From positions 186,001 to 250,000 of the forward strand of contig CAVWKS010000010.1 of assembly GCA_963755635.1 (NCBI GenBank): a stretch of 64,000 nucleotides of DNA, in the 5' to 3' direction. Below are positions 16,573 to 25,077 of this stretch, piece after piece. The stretch is from AC-32 sp963755635. GTDB lineage: Bacteria; Actinomycetota; Thermoleophilia; Gaiellales; Gaiellaceae. Position 1 is the first letter of the stretch; every line of letters starts with the position of its first letter. A model generated the notes under the pieces. The model ran no database searches and had not been told where the DNA came from. It saw nothing but the letters and a program-made list of their open reading frames with translations. A program made the position numbers and the translations under genes.

Positions 16573-17043
16573 TCAGGTGAGCCGTCGTGCCCGTGCGCCT
16601 CCGTAGACCGCGAGCGCGTAGATCACGAGCACATCGATCGCGAACACGCAGAGCGACCAGAACGGATACGCCTGGATGACCATCAGTTGGGCCAGCCCTT
16701 GCAGGCCTGCAACCGTGATGCCCGTCCAGCGCGCGAGCTCGGAGCCGGTCACGACGCCGAACGACGCGGCGATCGTCGCCACGCCGACGACCAGCATGAT
16801 CCAGCCCCACGTGTGCAGGTCGCTGAAGACGTAGTGCGCGTTCGCCACGTAGAAGGACGACTTCGAGAGGGCGACAATCCCGTCGATGAGCCCGAGCACC
16901 CCGGCAAAGCCGAGCATGACCGCGGCGAAGGTCAGCCAGCCGGTTCCCTTCTCGGTGGGATAGTCGTACCGGATGTCCTCCTCGTACTCGAACCTGGGCG
17001 GCATCGTCTTCCGCCCGTTGACCTCCCTCGGAATGGTGCTCAT
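16573..17043 (-). CDS. Membrane protein, DUF7144-like
   Basis: A 156-residue protein. The ATG at 17043 (MSTIPREVNGRKTMPPRFEY) follows a GGAAAGGAGGG ribosome site, better than the longer frame. An acidic N-terminal arm of about 35 residues is followed by four membrane helices, including GWLTFAAVMLGFAGVLGLID and WGWIMLVVGVATIAASFGV. The pattern matches small actinobacterial membrane proteins such as DUF7144. Function unknown. Confidence 0.75.
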   Translation of the reverse strand: MSTIPREVNGRKTMPPRFEYEEDIRYDYPTEKGTGWLTFAAVMLGFAGVLGLIDGIVALSKSSFYVANAHYVFSDLHTWGWIMLVVGVATIAASFGVVTGSELARWTGITVAGLQGLAQLMVIQAYPFWSLCVFAIDVLVIYALAVYGGARARRLT

Positions 17044-17230
17044 TCCGACCCTCCTTTCCGTTGGCCCAGCCGACGGACCCCGGGTCGGCCGGGTTCGTCT
17101 CAACTATCGGTCAAGACTGTGGAAAAGCCATCGGGGACGCCTCTGATCGCGTTGCGGCGAAGTACGCATGCTCCGGCCCGCGCGAAGCACCGGGTGAGCC
17201 GAAAGGTCCAGTCGCTAGAGTTCGGCCTCG

Positions 17231-18277
17231 ATGGCGATCGCCCGTGAAGCCGAGCCCGTCGGCTCGCTGCAGGAAGTGAAGGAGGCCGGCCTCGACCACG
17301 AGGACCTGCTCGGCGTCTACCGCAACATGCTGGTCACGCGCGGGATCGAGGAGCGCGGCCACATCCTCTACAAGCAGGGCAAGATCCCCGGCTCGTTCTA
17401 CACGGGCCGCGGGAACGAGGCCGCGTCCGTCGGCGTCGCGACCGCGATGGGCGACGACGACGTGGGTACGCCGCTGCACCGCGACATGGGCGTCCACATC
17501 ACGCGCGGCGTCGAGCCCTGGCGGATCTTCGCGCAGTACATGGGCCGCGCCGACGGCCCGACGCACGGCAGGGACGGCAACGTCCACATGGCCGACTCGC
17601 GCCTGGGCCTGCTCGCGATGGTCAGCCACCTGCCGGCGATGCTGCCGGTCGCGGTCGGCTGCGCGCTCGCCTTCCGGATCCGCGACGAGAAGCGCGTCGC
17701 CGTCGGCTGGTTCGGCGAAGGCGCCTCCGCGCGCGGCGACTGCCACGAGGCGATGAACCTCGCAGGCGTGCGCAAGCTGCCGGTCGTCTTCATCTGCGAC
17801 AACAACCAGTGGGCGTACTCGACGCCGACCTACCTCGAGTACGCGACGGAGCACGTCGCCGACCGCGCCGAGGCCTACGGCTTCGAAGGGGTCGTCGTCG
17901 ACGGCACCGACGTGCTCGCCGTCTACCGCGAGGCGAAGCGCGCGATCGAGAAGGCGCGGCGGGGCGGCGGCCCGACGCTGATCGAGTGCCTGACGCTCCG
18001 CATGGAGGGCCACGCCGTCCACGACGACGCGTTCTACGTCCCGAAGGACATGTTCGAGCGCTGGGCCGAGAGCGACCCGATCGAGCGCTTCCGCATGTGG
18101 CTCCACGAGCACGCCGACCTGAGCGACGAGCAAGAGGACGAGATCACCTCCGGCGTCAAGAAGCTGCTGAACGACTCGCTTTCCCGCGCCGACGAATCGC
18201 CGCTGCCCGAGCCGTCGTCGCTCGCCGAGGGCGTGTTCGCGTCGCCCGAGGACCTCGACACGCCGCACCACAAGTAG
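17231..18277 (+). CDS. 2-oxoacid dehydrogenase E1 component, alpha subunit
   Basis: A 348-residue thiamine-diphosphate enzyme subunit. It decarboxylates a 2-oxoacid (pyruvate or a branched-chain 2-oxoacid) and passes the acyl group to lipoyl-E2. The TPP-binding region near residues 155-195 runs from GWFGEGASARGDCHEAMN to FICDNNQWAYST; the usual GDG is GEG. RGNEAASVGVA and GRDGNVHMAD are also typical. The ATG at 17231 is followed 2 nt after the stop codon by E1 beta, so the three genes form one operon. Pyruvate specificity is likely but not proven. Confidence 0.88.
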   Translation: MAIAREAEPVGSLQEVKEAGLDHEDLLGVYRNMLVTRGIEERGHILYKQGKIPGSFYTGRGNEAASVGVATAMGDDDVGTPLHRDMGVHITRGVEPWRIFAQYMGRADGPTHGRDGNVHMADSRLGLLAMVSHLPAMLPVAVGCALAFRIRDEKRVAVGWFGEGASARGDCHEAMNLAGVRKLPVVFICDNNQWAYSTPTYLEYATEHVADRAEAYGFEGVVVDGTDVLAVYREAKRAIEKARRGGGPTLIECLTLRMEGHAVHDDAFYVPKDMFERWAESDPIERFRMWLHEHADLSDEQEDEITSGVKKLLNDSLSRADESPLPEPSSLAEGVFASPEDLDTPHHK

Positions 18278-18279
18278 CG

Positions 18280-19254
18280 ATGGCCGAGAAGACCTACCTG
18301 CAAGCGATCTCGGACGGCCTCCGTCTGGAGATGCGCCACGACAAGCGCGTGTTCGTGATCGGCGAGGACGTCGGCGTCTACGGCGGCGCCTTCAAGGTCA
18401 CGCTCGGCTTCCAGGAGGAGTTCGGGCCGTGGCGCGTGATCGACGCGCCGCTCTCCGAGACCGCGATCGTCGGCGGCTGCACCGGCGCCGCGATCATGGG
18501 CATGCGACCCGTGGCCGAGATGCAGTTTTCCGACTTCATCTCCTGCGCGTGGGACCAGCTCGTGACGGTCGCCGCCAAGCAGCGCTGGCGCGCCGGCACG
18601 CCCGTCCCGCTGACCGTTCGACTCCCGTCCGGCGGCGGCTTCTCGGGCGGGCCGTTCCACTCGCAGAACCCGGAGAGCTCGTTCGCGCACATCCCGGGCC
18701 TGAAGATCGTCTGCCCGGCGACGCCCGAGGACGCCAAGGGCCTGCTCGCCACCTCGATCCAGGACCCGAACCCGGTCCTCTACTTCGAGCACAAGCACCT
18801 CTACCGCCGGATCAAGGCCGAGGTCCCGGACGAGCGCTACACGACGCCCTTCGGCGAGGCACGCGTGCACCGCGAGGGCGACGACATTTCGGTCATCACC
18901 TGGGGAGCGATGGTCTGGACCGCCGACGAAGCCGCGCAGCAGCTCGAGAGCGACGGCATCTCGGTCGAGATCCTCGACCTGCGCACGCTCATCCCCTGGG
19001 ACAAGAAGGCCGTGCTCGAGAGCGTCCGCAAGACGTCGAAGGTGATCGTCCTGCACGAGGACACACACACCGGCGGCTTCGGTGGCGAGATCGTCGCGAC
19101 GATCGCCGAGGAGGCATTCGAAGATCTCGACGCGCCGGTCAAGCGGATCTCCGCGCCGGACACGCCGGTGCCGTTCTCGCCGGTGCTCGAGAAGGCGTAC
19201 ATCCCGCAGGTCGACGACGTGGCCGCAGGGCTGCGGGAGCTCGCGGAGTACTAG
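18280..19254 (+). CDS. 2-oxoacid dehydrogenase E1 component, beta subunit
   Basis: A 324-residue partner of E1 alpha. The start MAEKTYLQAISDGLRLEM and the EDVGVYGGAFKVT segment near residue 28 are typical transketolase-like pyrimidine-domain features. GGGFSGGPFHSQNPESSFAH and PWDKKAVLESVRKTSKV follow in order. The ATG at 18280 lies 2 nt after the E1 alpha stop codon; the frame extends upstream but overlaps E1 alpha. E2 follows after 5 nt. Confidence 0.93.
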   Translation: MAEKTYLQAISDGLRLEMRHDKRVFVIGEDVGVYGGAFKVTLGFQEEFGPWRVIDAPLSETAIVGGCTGAAIMGMRPVAEMQFSDFISCAWDQLVTVAAKQRWRAGTPVPLTVRLPSGGGFSGGPFHSQNPESSFAHIPGLKIVCPATPEDAKGLLATSIQDPNPVLYFEHKHLYRRIKAEVPDERYTTPFGEARVHREGDDISVITWGAMVWTADEAAQQLESDGISVEILDLRTLIPWDKKAVLESVRKTSKVIVLHEDTHTGGFGGEIVATIAEEAFEDLDAPVKRISAPDTPVPFSPVLEKAYIPQVDDVAAGLRELAEY

Positions 19255-19259
19255 GAACC

Positions 19260-20708
19260 GTGGCGACGACCCAGGCGACCGACGTCGTGATGCCCCAGAT
19301 GGGCGTCTCGGTCTCCGAGGGGACGATCACGAAGTGGCTGAAGCAGGAAGGCGAGGAGATCGCCGCCGACGAGCCGCTGCTCGAGATCTCGACCGACAAG
19401 GTCGACACCGAGGTGCCGAGCCCGGGCGAGGGGGTCGTCCAGCAGATCCTCGTGCAGGAGGGCGAGACGGTCGACGTCGGGACGAAGCTCGCGGTGATCG
19501 TGCCGGCAGGGGCCGAGGCTCCTCCGGCCGAGGCGCCCGCGCCTGAGCCCGAGGAAGCGCCCGCCCCCGCGCCGGAGCCCCAGGCCGCCGAGGAGCCCGA
19601 GCCCGAGCCGGCCGCGGCAGCGCCGGAGCCTGCGCAGCCGCCTGCACCGGCGGCTCCCGCGCCTACGAACGGCGCCGACGGAGCCGGTGAGAAGACGTTC
19701 GTCTCGCCGGTGGTCGCGCGAATCGCCTCGGAGCACGGGGTCGACGTCGGGCAAGTGCAGGGCACCGGCCGCGGCGGCCGCGTGACGAAGAAGGACATCA
19801 TGGCGTTCGTCGAGTCCGGCGAGGTCGCAGCCCCGCAGGAAGCTCCCGCTCCGGCTGCGCCCGCCCCCGAGGCCCCGGCGCCCGAGCCCGCAGCAGTCCC
19901 CGAAGCACCGCCCGAGCCAGCGCCCGCAGCTGCCGCACCCCCGCCGCCGAAACCGGCGCCGGCGAAACCGCAGCCCGAGCCGGTTGCCGCCGGCGCAGGC
20001 GAGACGATCGAGCCGATGACCGCGATGCGCCGCGGCATCGCCGAGCACATGCGCCGCTCCCTCGACACCTCCGCCCATGTCACGACCGTCTTCGAGATCG
20101 ACATGTCGAAGGTCGTCGCGCTGCGCAAGAAGCTAAAGCCGGAGTACGAGAAGAGCTACGGCGTCAACCCGACGTATCTCGCGTTCATCGCGCGTGCGAC
20201 GATCGAGGCGATCAAGAACTGGCCCTGGGTGAACGCCGAGATCCGCGGCGAGCAGATCGTGCGGAAGAACTACGTGAACCTCGGGATCGCCGTCGCGCTC
20301 GGCGGTGGGCAGGGGTTGATCGTTCCGGCGATCAAGAACGCGGAGGGCCTGAACCTGCTCGGCCTGGCGCGAGCGATCGCCGACGTCGCCGACCGCTCGC
20401 GCAACAAGAAGCTGACGCCGGACGACGTTCAGGGCGGCACGTTCACGATCACCAACCCGGGCGGCTGGGGCGCAATCATCGGCACGCCGATCATCAGCCA
20501 GCCGCAGGTCGCGATCCTCGACATCGAGGCGCTCGTCAAGCGCGCGGTCGTCGTCCAGGACGAGAGCGGCCAGGACGTGATCGGGATCCGGCCGATGATG
20601 AACCTCTGCCTCTCGTACGACCACCGGCTGGTGGACGGCGCCTACGCCGCGCAGTTCATGAAGGAGCTGCGCGAGAACCTCGAAACCTGGGACGAAAGCG
20701 CCTACTGA
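19260..20708 (+). CDS. 2-oxoacid dehydrogenase E2, dihydrolipoamide acyltransferase
   Basis: A 482-residue core enzyme. A lipoyl domain (residues 5-80) carries the modified Lys in EISTDKVDTEV. An Ala/Pro/Glu-rich linker of about 60 residues follows, then a peripheral-subunit binding domain (about 145-185, ARIASEHGVDVGQVQGTGRG), a second Ala/Pro linker and a catalytic domain from about 245. The active-site HxxxDG is DHRLVDGAYAAQF near the C-terminus. The start is GTG at 19260, 5 nt after E1 beta. No E3 (lipoamide dehydrogenase) gene is in the window. Lipoate attachment probably comes from lipB and lipA nearby. Confidence 0.93.
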   Translation: MATTQATDVVMPQMGVSVSEGTITKWLKQEGEEIAADEPLLEISTDKVDTEVPSPGEGVVQQILVQEGETVDVGTKLAVIVPAGAEAPPAEAPAPEPEEAPAPAPEPQAAEEPEPEPAAAAPEPAQPPAPAAPAPTNGADGAGEKTFVSPVVARIASEHGVDVGQVQGTGRGGRVTKKDIMAFVESGEVAAPQEAPAPAAPAPEAPAPEPAAVPEAPPEPAPAAAAPPPPKPAPAKPQPEPVAAGAGETIEPMTAMRRGIAEHMRRSLDTSAHVTTVFEIDMSKVVALRKKLKPEYEKSYGVNPTYLAFIARATIEAIKNWPWVNAEIRGEQIVRKNYVNLGIAVALGGGQGLIVPAIKNAEGLNLLGLARAIADVADRSRNKKLTPDDVQGGTFTITNPGGWGAIIGTPIISQPQVAILDIEALVKRAVVVQDESGQDVIGIRPMMNLCLSYDHRLVDGAYAAQFMKELRENLETWDESAY

Positions 20709-20800
20709 TTCGTGGGAGCCGGTCCGACCGCGGCCGGCTAGCTCGTAGTCATCTGCTGAAGCCCGCGTCGCGCTCGCGGCTGGTCGAGATCGTCCGCGAC

Positions 20801-21763
20801 GTGTGCGGCATCCAGGCGCAGGTGATGGGGGCCGCGGAGCTCGCGCTCTCGGCGCGCGTCCGCGGCCTGACGCAGGAGCACGTGCGCGAGGCGCTCTGGG
20901 AAGAGCGCACGCTCGCGAAGACCTGGACGATTCGCGGCACGCTTCACCTGCACCCGGCCGACGAGCTGCCCCTGTGGACGGCAGCCAAGCGCGCGGTGGC
21001 GCCGCCCTGGTACGAGGCTTACAACTTGACGCCGAAGCAGGGCGAGAAGGTGCTCGACGCGATCGGCGAGGCGCTCGACGGGCGGGCGCTCCTCCGCGAG
21101 GAGCTGGCCGACGAGGTGGCGCGGCGCGCGGGCGCGTGGACACGCGAGCGGATCGCCTCCGGCTGGGGCTACATCATCGGCTCGGCCGCCGCGGTCGGGA
21201 AGCTCTGCCACGGACCGCCGCGCGGGAACAAGGTCACGTTCGTTCGCACCGACCAGTGGGTCGGTTGGAAGGAGGTCGATCCGCACGAGGCGCTAACCGA
21301 GGTCTGCCGCCGCTTCGTCGCGGCGTACGGGCCCGTGGGCCCGAAGGAGTTCGCGAGCTGGTTCGGGATCAAGCCGCCCGCGGCGCGGGCGCTGTTCGAA
21401 TCGCTCGGCGAGCTCCCCCAACCGGCGCTGAGACAGCGGGCACCCGGCCCGTTGCGGCTGCTGCCCGAGTACGACTGCTACGTGATGGGCTTCCGCGAAC
21501 GGAAGCAACTCGTCCCGATGGCCGTGCACGAGCGCCTCCAGCGGCATGGCAAAGGACAGTACGAGGGGATCGCCGGCGTTCCGACGCTCGTGATCGACGG
21601 AGTAGTCGCCGGGATCTGGAGACGCGCCAAGCGCGGCACGCGGATCGAGCTCTCGGTCGAGCCCGCGAGGAAGCTGACGGCGGCCGAGCGGCGCGAGCTC
21701 GAGGGCGAAGCGGAGCGGATCGGGGCCTTCCTCGGCGCGGAGCCGGTTCTGAGCATCGGATAA
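20801..21763 (+). CDS. AlkZ/HTH_42-like winged-helix DNA-binding protein, start unclear
   Basis: The 320-residue protein from the GTG at 20801 resembles the broken gene at 11.3-12.5 kb. Segments include CGIQAQVMGAAELALSARVR, KTWTIRGTLHLHPADELPLW and LLPEYDCYVMGFRERK. The frame continues upstream as HLLKPASRSRLVEIVRD, the usual family N-terminus, but no ATG, GTG or TTG precedes it in frame. The true start may be an unusual codon near 20705-20708 or may be hidden by an indel. Related AlkZ proteins are DNA glycosylases; activity here is not proven. Confidence 0.72.
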   Translation: MCGIQAQVMGAAELALSARVRGLTQEHVREALWEERTLAKTWTIRGTLHLHPADELPLWTAAKRAVAPPWYEAYNLTPKQGEKVLDAIGEALDGRALLREELADEVARRAGAWTRERIASGWGYIIGSAAAVGKLCHGPPRGNKVTFVRTDQWVGWKEVDPHEALTEVCRRFVAAYGPVGPKEFASWFGIKPPAARALFESLGELPQPALRQRAPGPLRLLPEYDCYVMGFRERKQLVPMAVHERLQRHGKGQYEGIAGVPTLVIDGVVAGIWRRAKRGTRIELSVEPARKLTAAERRELEGEAERIGAFLGAEPVLSIG

Positions 21764-21800
21764 GCGTAGGGTCGGTCGCGTCACCGATCAGGGAGGGCAC

Positions 21801-22613
21801 ATGGCAAGCGACCGGACTTCGATCATGTTCATCCACGGCGCCTGGCTCACTTCGCAGAGCTGGGAGAACTACGCCGACTACTTCGGGAAGCAGGGGTTCG
21901 CTGTCTCCGCGCCCGAGTGGCCGCGCAAGGACGGCGACGCGGCCGACCTCGCCGGGCTCGGCGTCGAGGAGATCGTCGATCACTACGAGAACGAGATCGA
22001 GCAGCTCGGTGAAGAGCCGGTGCTGATCGGCCACTCGTACGGAGGGCTCTTCGTCGAGCTCTTGCTCGACCGCGGCCACGGGCGCGCCGGGGTCGCGCTG
22101 AGCCCGGCCCCGCCGAAGGGGATCCTCAAGCTGCCGCTGAAGACGCTGAAGTCGGGCTCGCCGGCGCTCGCGCATCCCTCGAAATGGCACGGCGTCGTCA
22201 CGCTGACCCTCGACGAGTTCACCTACAGCTTCGTCAACACGTTCTCACCGGAAGATGCGGCGGCGGCCTACGAGCGCTACGCCGTTCCCGAGACCGGCCA
22301 GATCTTCTACGAGGCCGGGCTCGCGAACTTCCATCTGCACCCGCCGACCGAAGTTCACTTCAAGAGCGACGAGCGGGCTCCGCTGCTGATCGTCGGCGCC
22401 GATGAGGACCAGACCGTGCCCGCCTCGCTGGCCAAGGCGCAGTACAAGAAGTACGAGAAGTCATCCGCACCGACCGACTACCTCGAGTTCGCCGGCCGGC
22501 CGCACTTCCACATGGTCGCCCCCGACTGGGAGGAGGTCGCCGAGGCCGTGAACGGCTGGCTCGCAGGCGTGCTCGACCGGCCCCGGGCTGCAGTGAAGGC
22601 ACCTTCGGCTTAG
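21801..22613 (+). CDS. Alpha/beta hydrolase
   Basis: A 270-residue enzyme of the alpha/beta hydrolase fold. The nucleophile Ser lies in GHSYGG near residue 76, an Asp in VGADEDQTVP near residue 200, and a catalytic His in GRPHFHMVAPDWEE near residue 240. The N-terminus has the FIHGAWLTSQSWENYADYFG oxyanion region. There is no signal peptide, so it acts in the cytoplasm. Substrate unknown. The ATG at 21801 has GGGAGG upstream. It converges on the cyclase-like gene with a 4-nt overlap. Confidence 0.85.
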   Translation: MASDRTSIMFIHGAWLTSQSWENYADYFGKQGFAVSAPEWPRKDGDAADLAGLGVEEIVDHYENEIEQLGEEPVLIGHSYGGLFVELLLDRGHGRAGVALSPAPPKGILKLPLKTLKSGSPALAHPSKWHGVVTLTLDEFTYSFVNTFSPEDAAAAYERYAVPETGQIFYEAGLANFHLHPPTEVHFKSDERAPLLIVGADEDQTVPASLAKAQYKKYEKSSAPTDYLEFAGRPHFHMVAPDWEEVAEAVNGWLAGVLDRPRAAVKAPSA

Positions 22614-23740
22614 GCGAGCGTGACCTCGGCGACGGCCTCGTACAGCTGAACCGGCCGGCCGAACTGCCGCAGCTCGCGCTCGCCGATCGGGCGGACGGCG
22701 ATCCCCGGGATGGAGGAGGGGTCGAGGAGCGCTTCCGTCGCAGGCGACACGGCAACCTGCCCGAGGCCGGCCGCTCCGCAGACAGCGACGGCGCGCAGGA
22801 TCGCGGCGCCGACGTACCCCGCGCGCGTGCTCGACGCCCAGCGTTCCGCCTCGCCCGTGTGAACCCCGGTCTGGAGCGTGGGAGGGTCGCTTGGCCATTC
22901 CGCCGCGTCGAGTGCCTCATTGAGTCGCACCGCGGCCGCCACGCCGTCTCCCGGCCGCGCGAAGACGGCGACCGCGGAGTCGCCGACGAGCTCGAGGACC
23001 TTGCCCCGGTGCTCCTCGATCACCGCCTTCACGACCGCGTCGTACCGGTCGAGCCAGGGTCCCATCGCCGCGGCACCCAGCCCGAGCACGATCTCCGAGT
23101 AGTGGGCGACATCCGTGACGAGAAAGGTCACCGTGCCGGTCGGCAGGTCGGCGGCTTCCGCCTTGCGCGCGAGCTCGGTCACGGACTTCAGCGGCGGGAA
23201 CCGCTCGTCCAGCCCGTTGGCGACAACCTGGTACACGCGCTCCGGGCGCTCGAGGTCTTTGAGCAGATGCTCGCCCAGGTCGCGTAGAGAGACCTCTGCC
23301 GTCTCGTCCTCGTCGACGAGGCCGGCAGTCGAGCGTGAGAGCAGGACCTGGCCGCCGTGACCGAGAGCGCAGAGCCGCGCGGCGCGATGCAGCCCCATGC
23401 CGATGTAGCCCGTCTGCGCGAGCTCGGGCTCGGCGGTGTGGATTCCGATGCGTACGCGGACCTCCACGCTGTCCGGCCACGGTTCGCTCGCGTGTGTCCG
23501 CTGCAGATCGATCGCGGCGGCAACTGCGTCCTTCGCCCGTGGGAAGGCGACGAAGAACGCTTCACCCTGCGTGTCGACCTCGTATCCGGCGTGGCGGCCG
23601 ACGATCTCGCGAACGAGGTCGTGGTGGCGCCCGAGGACGGCTCCGTAACCGGTGCCGAGGCGCTTGAGCAGCCTGGTCGATCCCTCGAGATCGGTGAAGA
23701 GGAACGTCACGGTGCCGGTGGGTAGATCGCGGCTGGTCAT
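22610..23740 (-). CDS. Tandem class III nucleotidyl cyclase-domain protein
   Basis: A 376-residue protein with two class III adenylate/guanylate cyclase domains. Domain 1 (about residues 5-165) has TVTFLFTDLEGSTRLLKRLG, with the first metal Asp, then TQGEAFFVAFPRA, where the second metal Asp is Glu. Domain 2 (about 205-365) has TVTFLVTDVAHYSEI and ELVGDSAVAVF, with the Asp kept. Such proteins may make cAMP or act as regulators; the Glu in domain 1 may weaken catalysis. The ATG at 23740 is chosen, but GTG at 23758 is possible. It diverges from lipB. Confidence 0.82.
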   Translation of the reverse strand: MTSRDLPTGTVTFLFTDLEGSTRLLKRLGTGYGAVLGRHHDLVREIVGRHAGYEVDTQGEAFFVAFPRAKDAVAAAIDLQRTHASEPWPDSVEVRVRIGIHTAEPELAQTGYIGMGLHRAARLCALGHGGQVLLSRSTAGLVDEDETAEVSLRDLGEHLLKDLERPERVYQVVANGLDERFPPLKSVTELARKAEAADLPTGTVTFLVTDVAHYSEIVLGLGAAAMGPWLDRYDAVVKAVIEEHRGKVLELVGDSAVAVFARPGDGVAAAVRLNEALDAAEWPSDPPTLQTGVHTGEAERWASSTRAGYVGAAILRAVAVCGAAGLGQVAVSPATEALLDPSSIPGIAVRPIGERELRQFGRPVQLYEAVAEVTLA

Positions 23741-23784
23741 CGACGGCAATCGTGGCACACGTCGCGTCCTCTAGAGTCGGGGCC

Positions 23785-24463
23785 GTGAGGCCCGGATATC
23801 TGCTTCGTCTCCCGGCCACGCCGTACAGCGAGGCGCTCACGCTGCAGCGCTCGCTCGCCGAGCACGTTCAGCGCGGCGAGCTGCCGGACACGGTCGTCAT
23901 GCTCGAGCATCCGCCGGTGGTCACGCTCGGCCGGCGGACCGAGCCGGGCGAGCTGCACGTCCCGGAAGGGGCCGACGTCGAGATCGTCGAGACCGACCGC
24001 GGCGGCAAGTCGACCTACCACGGGCCCGGCCAGCTCGTCTGCTACCCGATCTTCGATCTCACGCGCCACGGGCAGGACGTCAAGCGCTACTGCCGCGACC
24101 TCGAGGAGGCGCTTGATCCGGACGATGGCGCCGCTCGGCGTCGAGGCGACGCGGATCGAGGGCCTGACCGGCATCTGGCTAGAGGCGCCTCCCAGAAAGA
24201 TCGCGTCGATCGGGATCCACATCTCGAAGTGGGTGACGACGCACGGCTACGCGCTCAACGTCGACCTCGACCCGGCGCCGTTCACCGACTGGATCACGGC
24301 CTGCGGGCTCGAGGACACGGCCTTCACGACGATCGCCCGCGAGCTCGGGCGCCCGGTCTCCGTCGACGAAGTCGTCCCGCACGCGACAGCCGCACTTGCA
24401 GAAGTCTTCGACCTGGCCTTCGAGGAGCTTCCAGCCGAGGCCGGGATCAGACTCGCCGTGTGA
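23785..24463 (+). pseudogene. lipB: lipB, octanoyl-ACP:protein transferase, interrupted by one frameshift
   Basis: LipB moves octanoate from acyl carrier protein to the lipoyl Lys of E2. The frame from GTG 23785 has the signature RGGKSTYHGPGQLVCYPIFD. It breaks near 24113, where CTTG probably should read CTG; the next frame continues EALIRTMAPLGVEATRIEGL. The Lys in PPRKIASIGIHISKW and the Cys in ITACGLED are the catalytic residues. Removing one T gives a full-length protein of about 225 residues. The neighbouring channel gene overlaps its end by 4 nt. An indel error is the simplest explanation. Confidence 0.85.
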
Positions 24464-25077
24464 GCACCGCGCGGCTCGAGACGTTCGCGGACGGCGTGTT
24501 CGCGATCGCCGCGACGCTGCTGATCCTCAACGTCGACGCGCAGGTCGTGCGCGACGCGCCAAATCTCGGTGACCGGCTGCTGCACATCTGGCCGTCATAC
24601 GTCGCCTACGCGGCCAGCTTCGTGACGATCGGGATCATGTGGATCAACCACCACACGATCATGAGCCAGGTCGAGCGCGCCGACCGCCGCTTCCTGGTGG
24701 CCAACATCCTGCTGCTGCTCTGCATCGCGTTCTTCCCGTTCACGACGCGCCTCGTCGCCGAGCACGTTCGCGGCGACGGCGCCGAGGCTGCCGCTCTGGC
24801 CTACGGGCTCACCGCCGTCGGGACGGCGATCATGTTCAACGTGACCTGGTTCTATGCGGCCATCGGGAAACGGCTGCTGCGCCCCGATGCCGACCCCGCG
24901 ATCGTGAGCGGGATCACACGCGCGTACATCCCCGGCCCGTGGATCTACCTGGCCGCGACGCTCGTCGCGTTCGCGAGCCCGGTCGCGAGCATCGTCCTCT
25001 ACGGGGTGATCGTGCTGTTCTACGTGGTCGAGAGCTCGATCTTCGGCGGCGCCGCGACCGCCGAATCCGCCACGTAG
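24460..25077 (+). CDS. TMEM175-like potassium channel (DUF1211)
   Basis: A 205-residue membrane protein with about six helices. It opens with RLETFADGVFAIAATLLILN, matching the bacterial TMEM175 signature RxxxFSD in the first helix. IGIMWINHHTIMSQVERADR and the following helices fit the family. Bacterial members form potassium channels with two copies of this unit. The start is GTG at 24460, overlapping the lipB stop codon by 4 nt. The end overlaps the opposite HD-GYP gene by 58 nt. Confidence 0.83.
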   Translation: MSTARLETFADGVFAIAATLLILNVDAQVVRDAPNLGDRLLHIWPSYVAYAASFVTIGIMWINHHTIMSQVERADRRFLVANILLLLCIAFFPFTTRLVAEHVRGDGAEAAALAYGLTAVGTAIMFNVTWFYAAIGKRLLRPDADPAIVSGITRAYIPGPWIYLAATLVAFASPVASIVLYGVIVLFYVVESSIFGGAATAESAT

